DNA of 64,000 nt from Leptodactylus fallax (lineage: Eukaryota > Chordata > Amphibia > Anura > Leptodactylidae). Location of the stretch: assembly GCA_947044405.1 (NCBI GenBank), contig CAMRHE010000169.1, forward strand, positions 744,501 to 808,500, read 5' to 3'. Numbering within the stretch: position 1 is the stretch's first letter; the number at the start of each line of letters is the position of its first letter. Below, one piece after another: positions 9,922 through 20,145 of the stretch. The position numbers and the translations under genes are program-made. Under the pieces are notes generated by a model. It made no database searches. It saw nothing but the letters and a program-made list of their open reading frames with translations, and had not been told where the DNA came from.

Positions 9922-10231
9922 CACTATTATGCGCCATAGTAGCCCCTGCACACACTATTATGCCCCATAGTGGCTCCTGCACACACTATTATGCCCCTTA
10001 GTGGCCCCTGCACACAGTATTATGCCTCATAGTGGCCCCTGAACACAGTATTATGCGCCATAGTGGCTCCTGCACTCAGTATTATGCCCCATAGTGGCCC
10101 CTGCACACAGTATTATGCTCCATAGTGGCCCCTGCACACAGTATTATGCCCCATAGTGGCCCCTGCACACAGTATTATGCCCCATAGTGGCCCCTGCACA
10201 CAGTATTATGCCCCATTGTGGACCACCCATG
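9922..10231 (+). repeat. 31-bp minisatellite inside hAT copy A, about 10 units
   Basis: Ten head-to-tail units of the type CAGTATTATGCCCCATAGTG plus GCCCCTGCACA, spaced exactly 31 bp, with a few substitutions each. No spacers lie between units, so it is not CRISPR-like. Confidence 0.93.
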
Positions 10232-10239
10232 AACAATTA

Positions 10240-10560
10240 TTATACTCTGGGGTCTTTTCAGACCCCAGAGTATAATGATCGGAGTCCCAGGGGAGGATAC
10301 AAACATAAAAACAGTGTTACTTTCCTCTCCCTGGCTCCGATGCACTCCCCGCTGTTTTCGGCCATCTTCAATGTTGGTACAGACGTCACTGAGCCAGGCC
10401 TACGCGATGCATAATGGCGCAGGCCTGGCCCACGTGACGCCTGGGACGTCACCAAATAGGCCCGAAGCCTACCAGAGCACAGGAGAGATAAGTAACATTG
10501 TTTTTTATGTTCCCTCACCTCCCCTGGCCCTCCGATCATTATACTTGGGGCTCTGAAAAG
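10240..10560. repeat. Foldback segment with ACCCCAGAGTATAATGATCGG arms
   Basis: A hairpin (ACTCTGGGGTC TTTTCA GACCCCAGAGT) opens the segment and a diverged complement (CCGATCATTATACTTGGGG) closes it. The centre is CpG-rich with GACGTC and CACGTG palindromes. The same arms bound 11777-12125. Confidence 0.75.
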
Positions 10561-11149
10561 TAAGAGTAAGTAAAAGATAAAAGTGTAGAGTAAAAAGATA
10601 GAAGTGTTTCTGGGGTACGCGGACTGCAGCCTCAATTACTGATCCCTGCTCCTTCTCACAGCCACCTCCGCAGAATGGGAAGCGCAGGCAGCTGTGAACA
10701 GGAGTGGGGATCTGTAAGTAAATAGGGCCCGTTACCTGCTGGAGTTATTCCAGCAGGTAATGGCCTATTAAAAAAAAACGTCAGGGGCCCACCGGGCCCC
10801 GTAATGTCCCAGGTCCTGTGGCAGCTGCTACCCTGGTAGTTACGCCCCTGCTTACACTGATGATCTTGCAAGCTCAGCAATGTTCACATGTATATGGTCA
10901 GTATGCAAAATATCTGTATCCCCTTATTGCTTCAAGACTACATAGAGTACATTGTAATCATGGGACATAAGAAGTAACCATGGTTCCCCAGATAAAAACT
11001 TGTAACAATCACTGGAAAATCTGAAAATGTGCCTGGGCCGGTCACATGATCTAGGTAAATATACATTTTTGGTAAAGTAAGTAAATTAGAAGTTAGGTGT
11101 GCGGAGGGTGTTTAGCTTAGTGTAGAAGGAGTATCCCGGACAACCTCTT

Positions 11150-11610
11150 TAAACAATATGTTCTTAACTTGAAAAGTGTACTGTGTTTTTGGTCTTCTTT
11201 CTACACAGTGATTTTGTTGTACAGATAATGTACACAGTAATGTCACAGTACAGGAAAAATGCACACACTGATGTCACTCCAAAGACATACTGATAGGGAA
11301 TTTAGCTTGTGTTCACTACTTGGGACAGTGATGACAATATCTTTGTAAAGCACAGTGAAATATGATTGCGCTATATAAGCAAGCAAAATAAAATAATAAT
11401 GTCACAGTACAGGAATAATACACATTGTTATCACAGTACAGGAATAGTGAACAGAGAATTGTGACACTACAGGGATAATGCACACAGAAATTCACAGTAT
11501 CGGGATAATTAAATACAGTGGTGTCACTGTACAGGGATAATGCACACCATGACATAATAGCACAGGGATAATGCACACACAAACATATAACTGTGTACAC
11601 TATGATATCA
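11150..11610. repeat. 31-bp minisatellite (CACAGTACAGGGATAATGCA type), split by a SINE tail
   Basis: Degenerate units near TGTCACAGTACAGGGATAAT with GCACACAG, period about 31 bp, from 11204 to 11600. They are interrupted at about 11273-11398 by a SINE-like 3' tail (TTGTAAAGCACAG and GCGCTATATAAG). The left flank AACTTGAAAAGTGTAC matches, in reverse complement, the right flank of the array at 35935-36296, so both belong to one repeat family. Confidence 0.75.
11273..11398 (+). mobile_element. SINE-like 3' half
   Basis: Blocks ACTCCAAAGACATACTGATA, GGGAATTTAGCTTGTG, GGGACAGTGATGA and GCGCTATATAAGC are the 3' half of the tRNA-headed repeat whose 5' half is at 1118-1255. Confidence 0.6.
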
Positions 11611-11612
11611 TA

Positions 11613-12758
11613 CCGTGTTTCCCCGAAAATAAGACACCCCCGAAAGTAAGACATAGGAGAGGTTTTGTAGAATTGCCTAATATAAGGCATCCCCCCGAAA
11701 GTAAGACGTATGTTCCCGAACAGAACATACGGTATATACGATATGTGAGGCCACGGGCCGAACCCCACAATCTCTGCTATCATTATACTCCGGGGTCTTT
11801 GAAAAGACCCCGGAGTATAATAATCGGAGGCCCAGAATTGGTGAGGGAACATAAAAAACAATGTACTTACCTGTCCTACGCTTCTCCAGGCTTCGGGCCT
11901 GTTTGGTGACGTCGCAGACGTCAGCGGACGTCATTTTGCGTCGTGACGCCGGCCGGATCACGTGACGCCGGCCTGGTCTAACATTGAAGAAGGCCGAAGT
12001 AGCGCACGGGCATGCACCGGAGCGAGGAACAGGTAAGCAACGTTGTTTTTTTATGTTTCTATCCTCCCCTGGGTCTCCGATCATTATACTCTGGGGTCTG
12101 AAAAGACCCCAAAGTATAATAATTGTTCATGGGTGGTCCACTATGGGGCATGATACTGTGTGCAGGGGCCACTATGGGGCAAACTACTGTGTGCAGGGGC
12201 CACTATGGGGCAAACTACTGTGTGCAGGGGCCACTATGGGGCATGATACTGTGTGCAGGGGCCACTATGGAACTTAATACTGTGTGCAGGGGCCACTATG
12301 GGACATGATACTGTGTACAGGGGCCACTATGGGACATGATACTGTGTACAGGGGCCACTATGGAACATGATACTGTGTGGAGGGAAATTAATGGTTTGGA
12401 TTGTTATGATGATGTCCTAGAAGATGATGACATAACTGTCATTGAATAAATTTTACTTTCTATTCGTACCGTAAATATCGGTAAATGTACCATACTGTTA
12501 ATTGTTGTACATGGAAATAATGGTACGGTAGTAGTAAGAAATTCTTGATAGGATTCACAGTTTGTCTGGTTATGCTGGTTTGTGATGACAACTACTGTAC
12601 AATACCGTATATAATAAATGTTAATTTTTTTGTTCAGCAATAAATGTGAATTCTTCTTCATTGAAAAAAAAAATAAGACATCCCCTGAAAATAAGACACA
12701 GCACATCTTTGGGAGCAAAAGGAATATAAGACGCTGTCTTATTTTTGGGGAAACAGGG
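11613..12758. mobile_element. TA-flanked transposon with GTGTTTCCCCGAAAATAAGAC termini
   Basis: Inverted termini CCGTGTTTCCCCGAAAATAA and TTATTTTTGGGGAAACAGGG are flanked by TA (11611-11612 and 12759-12760). ATAAGACA motifs repeat inside both ends. The interior contains the hAT-A foldback and minisatellite in inverted orientation (11777-12380), followed by about 290 bp of other DNA. Near 12408-12449 a plus-strand frame ends DDVLEDDDITVIE before a stop, an acidic tail of the kind seen in pogo/Tigger transposases. That link is weak inference. Confidence 0.72.
11777..12380 (-). repeat. Inverted copy B of the hAT-A interior (foldback plus 31-bp array)
   Basis: Reverse complement of 12040-12200 matches 10170-10300 across the hairpin, the GGACCACCCATGAACAAT junction and the minisatellite. 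Eight 31-bp units occupy about 12130-12380. hAT termini are absent on both sides. The centre (11880-12010) is strongly CpG-rich with several GACGTC palindromes and a CACGTG. Confidence 0.8.
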
Positions 12759-12759
12759 T

Positions 12760-13363
12760 AGCAGTTGAAGATAGTTATGATTACAATGTCACATGCATTA
12801 CAGTATGATCCCAGTACAGTAATAGAGGAGCATTCAGTTTTCCACATCTTATTCCATCATCCATAGTTACGACTAATTGCACCCTAGGTTTTAGTGGAAA
12901 TGGGCCGCATTAATTGTTGGGACCTATAGCAGCTGATACTGTGTGTCTGCTACCCTGGTAGTTACGCTCGCGATTGTAACCTGATGAACATTGGAGTTTG
13001 GGCAAAGATTTTATGCTATTATGAAAATAATTCAACTGTTCACCTGTATGGGCATATCGTTTTTCTAGGAAAATATGCTGGCACAATGCCACAGTTGTAA
13101 TGATAAAAAAATAATGAACTTACAGGTTTATTGTTCTGATAAAATAAACACTTGAAATTATCCATACGTAAAGAAGACACATGCCTTTCATGTGTTGGAC
13201 ATCACGTAGATAGTATGAGTGGCATCTTTCTTTAGGCACAGTGCCACAGTATGTCTAGGGATGCATGGGGACTTCTTACCAAGTTGCTGCAGAGGCTGAA
13301 ATAATGAGAATCACCAGGTCAAGCAGCGCTGCTCTACACTTTTCCGTTACTCCCATAGAGATT
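12760..13363. other. Intergenic DNA with a short hAT-end scrap
   Basis: CTGCTACCCTGGTAGTTACG at 12949-12968 matches the right end of hAT copy A without the terminal CCCCTG. The rest is unrecognised. Confidence 0.5.
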
Positions 13364-13680
13364 AAAGGGTTATTCCATTCAGTTTTATTGATTACCTATC
13401 CTGATGATGGGTCATCAATAAAAGATCAGTGGGGGTTCCGAAACCTGAGACCCCCGAATGATCAGCTGTTCGATCACTGGTGTGAGTGCTGTGACTCCTT
13501 CACTGTGTTCACTTCAAAGAAATAAATGGAAGAAGCTGCAATTACATAATATGGCTGTTATGAATTAGGCAATGTAAACAGTGAAGGGGTCACAGTGCTT
13601 GCAGGAGTGCTGCAGCCCTGGGTGTTGGACCCCCACTGATGTTTTATTGATGACCTATCCTGTCTAACAATGTAGTTAAC
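13364..13680. mobile_element. TTAAAGGG-type foldback MITE (GATGACCTATCCT family)
   Basis: Begins TTAAAGGGTTATTCCATTCA. GATTACCTATCCTGATGATG and AGATCAGTGGGGGT are mirrored by GGACCCCCACTGATG and ATTGATGACCTATCCTG at the right. Relatives at 4460, 18854, 40152, 46492 and 63712. Confidence 0.65.
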
Positions 13681-14137
13681 TCTTTCTATGCACATTTTCC
13701 TTCAGCTGGGCCATTTACATTTATCTCCACTGACACTTGACAACACACTAGACTAGACTATTTTGCACAGTAATTTATTACAGGCTACTAGAGAAAGCTT
13801 TTGACACCCTTTGTCATATGCCCTATTAGTGTATATGAATGTTTAGACGAAAAGTTTAATCTCAGGACTCACCTGTATTATCCAGCACAGAGAACTAACA
13901 CACCCTGCCATGTGCAATGCCCAGCATGGCTGGATTGTTGTAAAGTAGGACTCTGAACCAGCGTAAACATGTTCTCTGGAGTGATTAATCACATTTCACT
14001 ATTTGGCATTCTATTAGACAAATTTGGGTTTGGCAGATGCCTCTAGAATGGTACCCACTGTAATGCATAATGCTTCATTTGGCAGAAGAATGATATTGGT
14101 ATAAGACTTGGGCAGAACAAGCTTGTGTGGTGAAGGC
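13681..14137. other. Unrecognised intergenic sequence
   Basis: No domains, termini or tandem structure noticed. Confidence 0.5.
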
Positions 14138-14140
14138 TTA

Positions 14141-15192
14141 GGGTGGGTTCACACTACCGTTGGATGTCTGTTATGATAGTGTCTGTTAAAAAAAAAAACA
14201 CCTATCATAACAGACATTAACGGACACTAAGGCAGGGTTCACACTACCGTTGGAGTCCGTTATGAAGGTGTCCGTTAAAAAAAACAAAAACACGTATCAT
14301 AACGGACACAAACTGATGTTAATGTGTCCGTTTTTTTAACTGATCCAATTAATGGTTCAGTTAAAAAAACGGACACATTAGCATCAGTTAGTGTCCGTTA
14401 GCATCAGTTAGTGTCCGTTTTTTAATACTGTCCGTTTTTTTTTTTTTTGTTTCTCCTTTCTGAGCACGCGCAGGAAAAAAACGGACATAAAATAACGGAC
14501 AGTAACTGATGGCTATCAGTTACTGTCCGTTATAAGTCCATTACCCATAGACTTCCATATTAAAAAAATAACGGACACTTACTATCCGTCAAGAATCCGT
14601 TTTTTTCAAACGGACAAAAAGTCCTGCATGTAGGATTTTTTGTCCGCAAAAAAAAAACGAACTTCTGACGGATTTGGTGTAAACGGACACAAGCGGACAC
14701 AATATAAAAACCCATTGAAATGAATGGAAATTTTAACGGATTTCTGACGGTTCAGCTAGTGTCCGATGCTAAAATCTTGTAACGGACAATAGCAACGGAC
14801 ACTACTGACGGTCACTAACTGTAGCGTGAACGCCCCCTAACTGATGTTAATGTGTCCGTTTTTTTAACTGATCCATTTAATGGCAGTAAGAACAGACAGT
14901 ATAACAGACAACTGTCCTTTACCCATAGACATTAATGTTAAAAAATATCAGATGCTTGACGTCCGTCATAAAACCGTTACTTTTCGCTGGCACAAAAGTC
15001 CTGCACCCTAGATTTTTGTGTCCGCGAAAAATAACGGACATGTGACGGATTTGATGTAAAACGGACACTAACGGTCACTAACGGACAACAGATAAAATGC
15101 CATTGTAATCAATGGGATTTTTAACGGATTTGTGGCGGTTCTGCTAGTGTCTGTTGTTAAAATCTTATAATGGACACTAGCAGCGTCCACAA
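14141..15192. mobile_element. Outer copy of GGGTTCACAC-type MITE, split by its own relative
   Basis: Starts GGGTGGGTTCACACTACCGT after TTA (14138-14140). Its AACGGACACTAA sequence stops at 14230 and resumes at 14841 (CTGATGTTAATGTGTCCG) exactly where the inner copy ends. The right terminus near 15192 is eroded. The interior is dominated by variants of AACGGACACTAACTGATG in both orientations. Confidence 0.8.
14231..14837. mobile_element. Inner MITE with TAA target duplication
   Basis: Starts GGCAGGGTTCACACTAC and ends CTGTAGCGTGAACGCCCCC. TAA at 14228-14230 and 14838-14840. 607 bp, internally palindromic. The 3-bp TWA duplication and G-rich termini fit PIF/Harbinger-type MITEs (inference). 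Confidence 0.8.
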
Positions 15193-15660
15193 CTTTTCCA
15201 AAATTCAGGGTGATAGCATATGTCCATAGACTTATACTATACTTATACTTTGTTTATACAGCATTCACTGTGCAACTATAATGACATATTATCTATATTC
15301 TATGGGTCAATACAATTATGGCAATACCAAATTTATAAAGCTTTTGTTATGTCTTAACACCATAAAAAAATCCAACTTTGGAGCCTCCATATTCTGATAC
15401 CTGTACGGCCTCCTTCACATGACCGTATTTTTGATCCGAAATTGCAGATCCACAATTGCAGATCAAAGTACGGACACATGCAATCGTAGTTTTTACGACT
15501 GTGTGTCCAGGCCATAGTGAAGAGCTGCAAAATATGGAGCAGGTCCTATACCTGTCCGTATTTGCGGCTCATTCCATTAACTTCAATGTATGGGTTAGCG
15601 ACTGACCCACACACTGAACACGATTGTGTAGAGGAGGCCTAACTTTTTCATATTTCTGTA
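15193..15660. other. Interspersed repeat fragments
   Basis: 15225-15370 shares CAATACCAAATTTATAAAG-type sequence with 5801-6130. 15405-15640 is a degraded CTCCTTCACATGACCGTAT-type MITE with GATCCGAAATTGCAGATCC. No coding sequence. Confidence 0.45.
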
Positions 15661-15677
15661 TATGGGGCTGTGACGTA

Positions 15678-17278
15678 CAGTGGGGAAAAAAAGTATTTAG
15701 TCAGCCACCAATTGTGCATGTTCTCCCACTTAAAAAGATGAGGCCGGCCTGTAATTGACATCATAGGTAGACCTCAACTATGAGAGACAAAATAAGAAAA
15801 CAAATCCAGAAAATCACATTGTCTGATTTTTAAAGAATTTATTTGCAAATTATGGTGGAAAATAAGTATTTGGCCAATAACAAAAGTTCCTCTCAATACT
15901 TTGTTATATATCCTTTGTTGGCAATGACAGAGGTCAAACATTTTCTGTAAGTCTTCACAAGGTTGGCACACACTGTTGCTGGTATGTTGTCCCATTCCTC
16001 CATGCAGATCTCCTCTAGAGTAGTGATGTTCTGGGGCTGTTGCTGGGCAACACGGACTTTCAACTCCCTTAAAAGGTTTTCTATGGGGTTGAGATCTGGA
16101 GACTGGCTAGGCCACTCCAGGACCTTGAAATGCTTCTTACGAAGCCACTCCTTCGTTGCCCTGGTCGTGTGCTTGGGAGCATTGTCATGCTGAAAGACCC
16201 AGCCACGTTTCATCTTCAGTGCCCTTGCTGATGGAAGGAGGTTTGCACTGAAAATCTCACGATATTTGGCCCCATTCATTCTTTCATGTACACGGATCAG
16301 TCGCCCTGGTCCCTTTGCAGAGAAACAGCCCCAAAGTATGATGTGGCCACCCATGCTTCACAGTAGGTATGGTGTTCTTTGGATGCAACTCAGCATTCAC
16401 TCTCCTCCAAACACAACGAATTGTGTTTCTACCAAACAGTTCTACTTTGGTTTCATCTGACCATATGACATTCTCCCAATACTCTTCTGGAACATCCAAA
16501 TGCTTTCTAGAAAACTTCAGACAGGCCCGGATATGTACTGGCTTAAGCAGGGGGACACGTCTGGCACTGTAGGATCTGAGTCCCTGGCGGCGTAGTGTGT
16601 TACTGACGGTAGCCTTAGTTACGTTGGTCCCAGCTTTCTGAAGGTCATTCATTGGTCCCCCCGTGTGGTTCTGGGATTTTTGGTCACCGTTCTTGTGATC
16701 ATTTTGACCCCACGGGGTGAGATCTTGCGTGGAGCCCCTGATCGAGGGAGATTATCAGTGGTCTTGTATGTCTTCCATTTTCTAATTATTGCTCCCACAG
16801 TTGATTTCTTCACGCCAAGCTGCTTGCCTATTGCAGATTCAGTCTTCCCAGCCTGGTGCAGGTCTACAATTTAGTTTCTGGTGTCCTTCCACAGCTTTTT
16901 GGTCTTCACCATAGTGGAGTTTGGAGTGTGACTGTTTGAGGTTGTGGACAGGTGTCTTTTATACTGATAACAATTTCAAACAGGTGCCATTACTACAGGT
17001 AATGAGTGGAGGACAGAGGAGCCTCTTAAAGAAGAAGTTACAGGTCTGTGAGAGCCGGAAATCTTGCTTGTTTGTAGTTGACCAAATACTTATTTTCCAC
17101 CATAATTTGCAAATAAATTCTTAAAAAATCAGACAATGTGATTTTCTAGATATGTTTTCTCATTTTGTCTCTCATAGTTGAGGTCTACCTATGATGACAA
17201 TTACAGGCATCTCTCATCTTTTTAAGTGGGAGAACTTGCACAATTGGTGGCTGACTAAATACTTTTTTTTCCCCACTG
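15678..17278 (-). mobile_element. Full-length Tc1-type transposon A
   Basis: 1,601 bp bounded by CAGTGGGGAAAAAAAGTATT and its complement, with TA on each side (15676-15677 and 17279-17280). Long inverted repeats of about 200 bp carry a second inner copy of the AAGTATTT/GGTGGAAAATAAG motif, the IR/DR layout of many vertebrate Tc1 elements. A broken transposase lies between them on the minus strand. Confidence 0.95.
15893..16912 (-). pseudogene. Tc1 transposase A, inactivated (DD34E)
   Basis: A Tc1-family transposase cuts and pastes its element at TA. Reading from the ATG at 16912, codon 14 is a stop (TRN then TAA). The frame then runs through helix-turn-helix sequence ([10 protein letters not shown]) and is lost near 16655. 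A second frame carries VIWSDETKVELFG, the first catalytic Asp, down to about 16340, and the original frame resumes with [12 protein letters not shown]. The second Asp is in [10 protein letters not shown] and the Glu in SPDLNPIEN with 34 residues between, so DD34E is intact. Two small deletions, about 1 and 2 bp, compensate, keeping the total at 1,020 bp. It ends ANKGYITKY. The stop plus the shifted middle make it inactive. Confidence 0.9.
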
Positions 17279-18084
17279 TATACTTAGAACTATTATGAGG
17301 AATGTCTGATGTGTTGATTTCTTTTTGTTTACAATTTTTTGGAAGTCAAAATGGTGAAAAAAAAAATGATTTTTTTTATTTCCCCTGCTACAGCCTTCAC
17401 ATTATAGGAAAAATACTTTTATACGTTTGTAGTTCAAGCATTTTCAGACATGGAAATACCTAATTTGTTTATGTTTGATTTTGCTTATTTATTTTTAATT
17501 GAATTCTAGGAAAAATAAATAAAAATTTTTTTATGAATAATATTTTTTTAAACTTTTTTTTTTTGTTACTGTTTTATGAGCCCTCCTATGGAACTTGAAC
17601 CTGAAATCTGTATTGCATACTATGGTTTCCTCTGTATAGAATATATAGTCATATTTAAAGAAGAAGTCAAAGAAGTTTTCCAGCAGGTGTTAGCAGTACA
17701 GATATGAATAAGGCACTGGTGAGATAGATATCTTACTGTAATTTGCTCAAGCACGTCTTTTTCTGTTTTTCACTCACTCTGTCATATTCCCTCTCATAGA
17801 GTTGAACTACAACCTGTCTTCAGTGTAAAATGGATCTGGCCATGAATTATGCAGTTTTGCAGGCAGGAGGGGAGCTGAAGGAGATAGAAGCATTTTCTTC
17901 TGATGAAGTACCTTAACTTTTACAAAAGTGTAGGAAACCGTACTGTGAAGACTCACTAATATACTGCAGTAAGGTCATCATTATCATTCTCCCCTACTGT
18001 GTAATAGAGCTGGCTTTCCTGATTTCACTATGCTCCAGTCCCAAGATGGGCACTTTACAAAGTACTGGGCATAAGTAAGGCTAG
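17279..18084. other. Intergenic DNA, partly old repeat
   Basis: 17290-17620 resembles 7330-7650 (ATACTTTTATACGTTTGTAG versus ATATTTTTATAAGTTTGTAG, both ending in poly-T and GCCC), so it is old repeat that Tc1-A split from its left part at 15225-15370. The remainder is unrecognised. Confidence 0.5.
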
Positions 18085-18335
18085 GTAAACACCTGCGCTC
18101 GATGACAGCTCGCAGATTCTGTCCCCCATTCCACTTGAAAAGTGCGGAGAGAAAAATCCTGCAAGCAGGAATTTTCTCTCTGCATTTTTCGGGGCGGTAA
18201 CCCAGCGGACACCATTATAATCTAAGGGGTCCGCGGGTTTCTGCAGGTAACCTCTTTTTGCGTGGATTAGGTTTCCGTTTTTTGGGTTCCCAAGTGGACC
18301 CGAAGAACGGGTGTGAACCTAGTGTAAGTTACCTA
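18085..18335. mobile_element. GGTTCACACCTGCGC-type MITE
   Basis: GGCTAGGTAAACACCTGCGCT at the left faces GGGTGTGAACCTAG at the right. The interior TCCGCGGGTTTCTGCAGGTAA is typical of this family, and 23195-23400 is a partial relative. Confidence 0.55.
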
Positions 18336-18849
18336 TGATGTGTGCAGTGTTATTTAATGGAGGCTGCTGATGGACAGGTCTGATCATGTGCCCTTCTGTC
18401 AGCGACCATCTTTGGAATGGAGTGCAGGGAAATCAGGGAGTCAATTGTCCTATACAGGGACTTGGGGAGAGAACAGAGATGATAAGTATGACATTACTGC
18501 AGTATATTTTAAGAGTGCCTGTAGGCATGTACACAATCCTAAATGGCATACCTTACTGGATTTGATCTGTGCCCCTGAAAATGTGTCTTTTTTTTTTCCT
18601 TTTTATTAATCCGTCCATCTATTCAAAAGATTTTCGCCCCAGTAAATTCTATGCAAATTAGCTCTCATTCTCCAAGTTGGAAGTAACCTTTAGTTTTTCT
18701 CACAGATAATAAATGGTTACCACTCATTTGGAAACCAAGCACTAATTTACATGAAACCTACCAGGTCGCATATCTTGGGAATGGATGGGTGGCTTTAACA
18801 ATCAAAACAAAACATATGTACTTATTGTGCTTTCCTAGCACTGTAAAGG
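18336..18849. other. Unrecognised intergenic sequence
   Basis: Nothing recognised apart from a poly-T run at about 18588-18600. Confidence 0.45.
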
Positions 18850-18853
18850 TTAA

Positions 18854-19250
18854 AGGGTTTTTCCAGCCAAATAAAATTGATGGTCTTGCCACAGGATAGG
18901 CCATCAATTTAGGTCAGTGGGGGTCTCAGCACCCACCGATCAGCTGTTTCAAAGGTCTGTTGTGAGTGCTGCAGCTTCTTCAGTTCTCAGACTCAAAAAC
19001 ACTATCAGAATCTGTAGCAGCTATGCACAGGATTCCATTTTCCCCACTGAAATGAATAGGGATAATGTAAATACTCTCAGATCCTACAGACTGTGATGGC
19101 ATTTTGCAACTGTGAGCACTGAAGGAGCTGCAGCATGAATGCTGCGGCTCCTTCAAACAGATAATCGGTAGAGGTACTGAGAGTGGTACCTGATCGATCT
19201 AACATTGAAGGCCTATCCTGAGGATAGGCTGGCAGTTTTAACTGGCTGGA
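18854..19250. mobile_element. TTAAAGGG-type foldback MITE
   Basis: AGGGTTTTTCCAGCCAAATA after TTAA (18850-18853) is mirrored by TTAACTGGCTGGAAACC. CCACAGGATAGGCCATCAAT is mirrored by GGCCTATCCTGAGGATAGGC. Both arms converge on a CTGCAGCTTCTTCAG / CTGAAGGAGCTGCAG palindrome. Confidence 0.7.
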
Positions 19251-19302
19251 AACCATGACTTTTCACCACCACCACCAACTCCAGTTCTTTACCTCCTTTA
19301 AC

Positions 19303-20145
19303 CCCTTAAGGACACAGCATTTTTTTTTTTTTTTTCATCATGATATTGCAATAGCCTTAAAGATATTCTATCATTAAAACACACGTTTTAAACTAAGACC
19401 ACGTAGGAATAGCCTTCATAAAGGGGATTCATCTCTTACCTTTATCTTGAAGGTCCACGCTGCTGTTTTTGAATTTTTATTAATTCTTCATTGTGCTGAG
19501 AAAGCACAGGGACATTCCCCTTGTGCTCTGAGCAGAGCATTGTCATCCAATCCAGCGCCCTTTCTTCTCCTCTTCTTACACGAGACCATCACAAAATGGC
19601 CAACGGAACAGCCGACTGTGCATGTCTGTTGGCCGTTTTGTGGTGGTAGCCTGTAAGAAGAGGAGTGAAGAGGAGGTGAAAGGCCGACGGAGCAGAAGAA
19701 AGACGGCGCTAGATTGGATGACAACGCTCTGCTCAGAGCACAGGGGTAACGCCCCTGTGCTTTCTCAGCACAATGAAGAATAAATAAAAATTCAAAAACG
19801 GCAGCACGGACCTTCACGTTAAAGATAAGAAATATTCTGAGACCCATAACTCTTTTATTGTTCCATCAATGGAGCTGTGAGATAGCTTGTTTTTTTGCGC
19901 GATAATGTAAAGATTTCATCGGTATCATTTTAGGATTTGAGCGACTTGATCGCTTTCTATTCTGTTTTCTGGATAGCAGGATAAGCAAAAATGGCAATTT
20001 TGGCATTATTTTTTACTCCTATTTTTTATGTCATTCATCATGTGGGTGAAATATTATATGTCAGGTTGTTACGGATGTGGCGATACCAAATATGTGTACT
20101 TTTTTTTTTCATTTTTATTTTTTAAAACATGCAAAACTTACAACT
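19303..20145. mobile_element. AACCCCTTAAGGACACAGC repeat, itself split by a palindromic element
   Basis: Starts TTAACCCCTTAAGGACACAG. The right part (19845-20140) contains GGCGATACCAAATATGTG, a block of the same dispersed repeat as 5801-6130. The right terminus is not clear. Confidence 0.5.
19370..19840. repeat. Long inverted repeat, arms about 190 bp
   Basis: Left arm 19433-19600 and right arm 19625-19828 are close complements (TTTTTGAATTTTTATTAATT versus AATAAATAAAAATTCAAAAA, and GAGCAGAGCATTGTCATCCA versus TGGATGACAACGCTCTGCTC). The centre is the GGCCAACG/TTGGCC palindrome near 19600-19632. The two similar open frames on opposite strands (FEFL.ILHCAEKAQG) are simply the two arms. Confidence 0.85.

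Larger units (their letters stand above)
9843..10850 (+). mobile_element. hAT-type non-autonomous transposon with perfect 8-bp TSD (copy A)
   Basis: The termini are CAGTGGCATAACTAGG and, at the right, CTACCCTGGTAGTTACGCCCCTG read outward, i.e. inverted CAGKGGCRTAACTA ends. CTTACACT stands directly on both sides (9835-9842 and 10851-10858), an exact 8-bp duplication as hAT transposases make. Inside are a 31-bp tandem array (9922-10231) and a foldback GC-rich segment (10240-10560), then unique filler. There is no transposase. Length 1,008 bp. Interior copies recur at 11777-12380 (inverted) and 62563-63170. Confidence 0.85.

Noticed and set aside
9922..10231. Regular 31-bp repeats that could be taken for a CRISPR array
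   Set aside because: Units are directly adjacent with no unique spacers, they sit inside a hAT transposon in vertebrate DNA, and no cas-like gene is present.
12123..12308. Repetitive CRGHYGT-type peptides
   Set aside because: Translation of the 31-bp minisatellite. The same applies to the frames at 62551-62974 and 35783-36085.
19447..19847. Two similar proteins on opposite strands suggesting a conserved small gene pair
   Set aside because: They are the two arms of one inverted repeat read in opposite directions.
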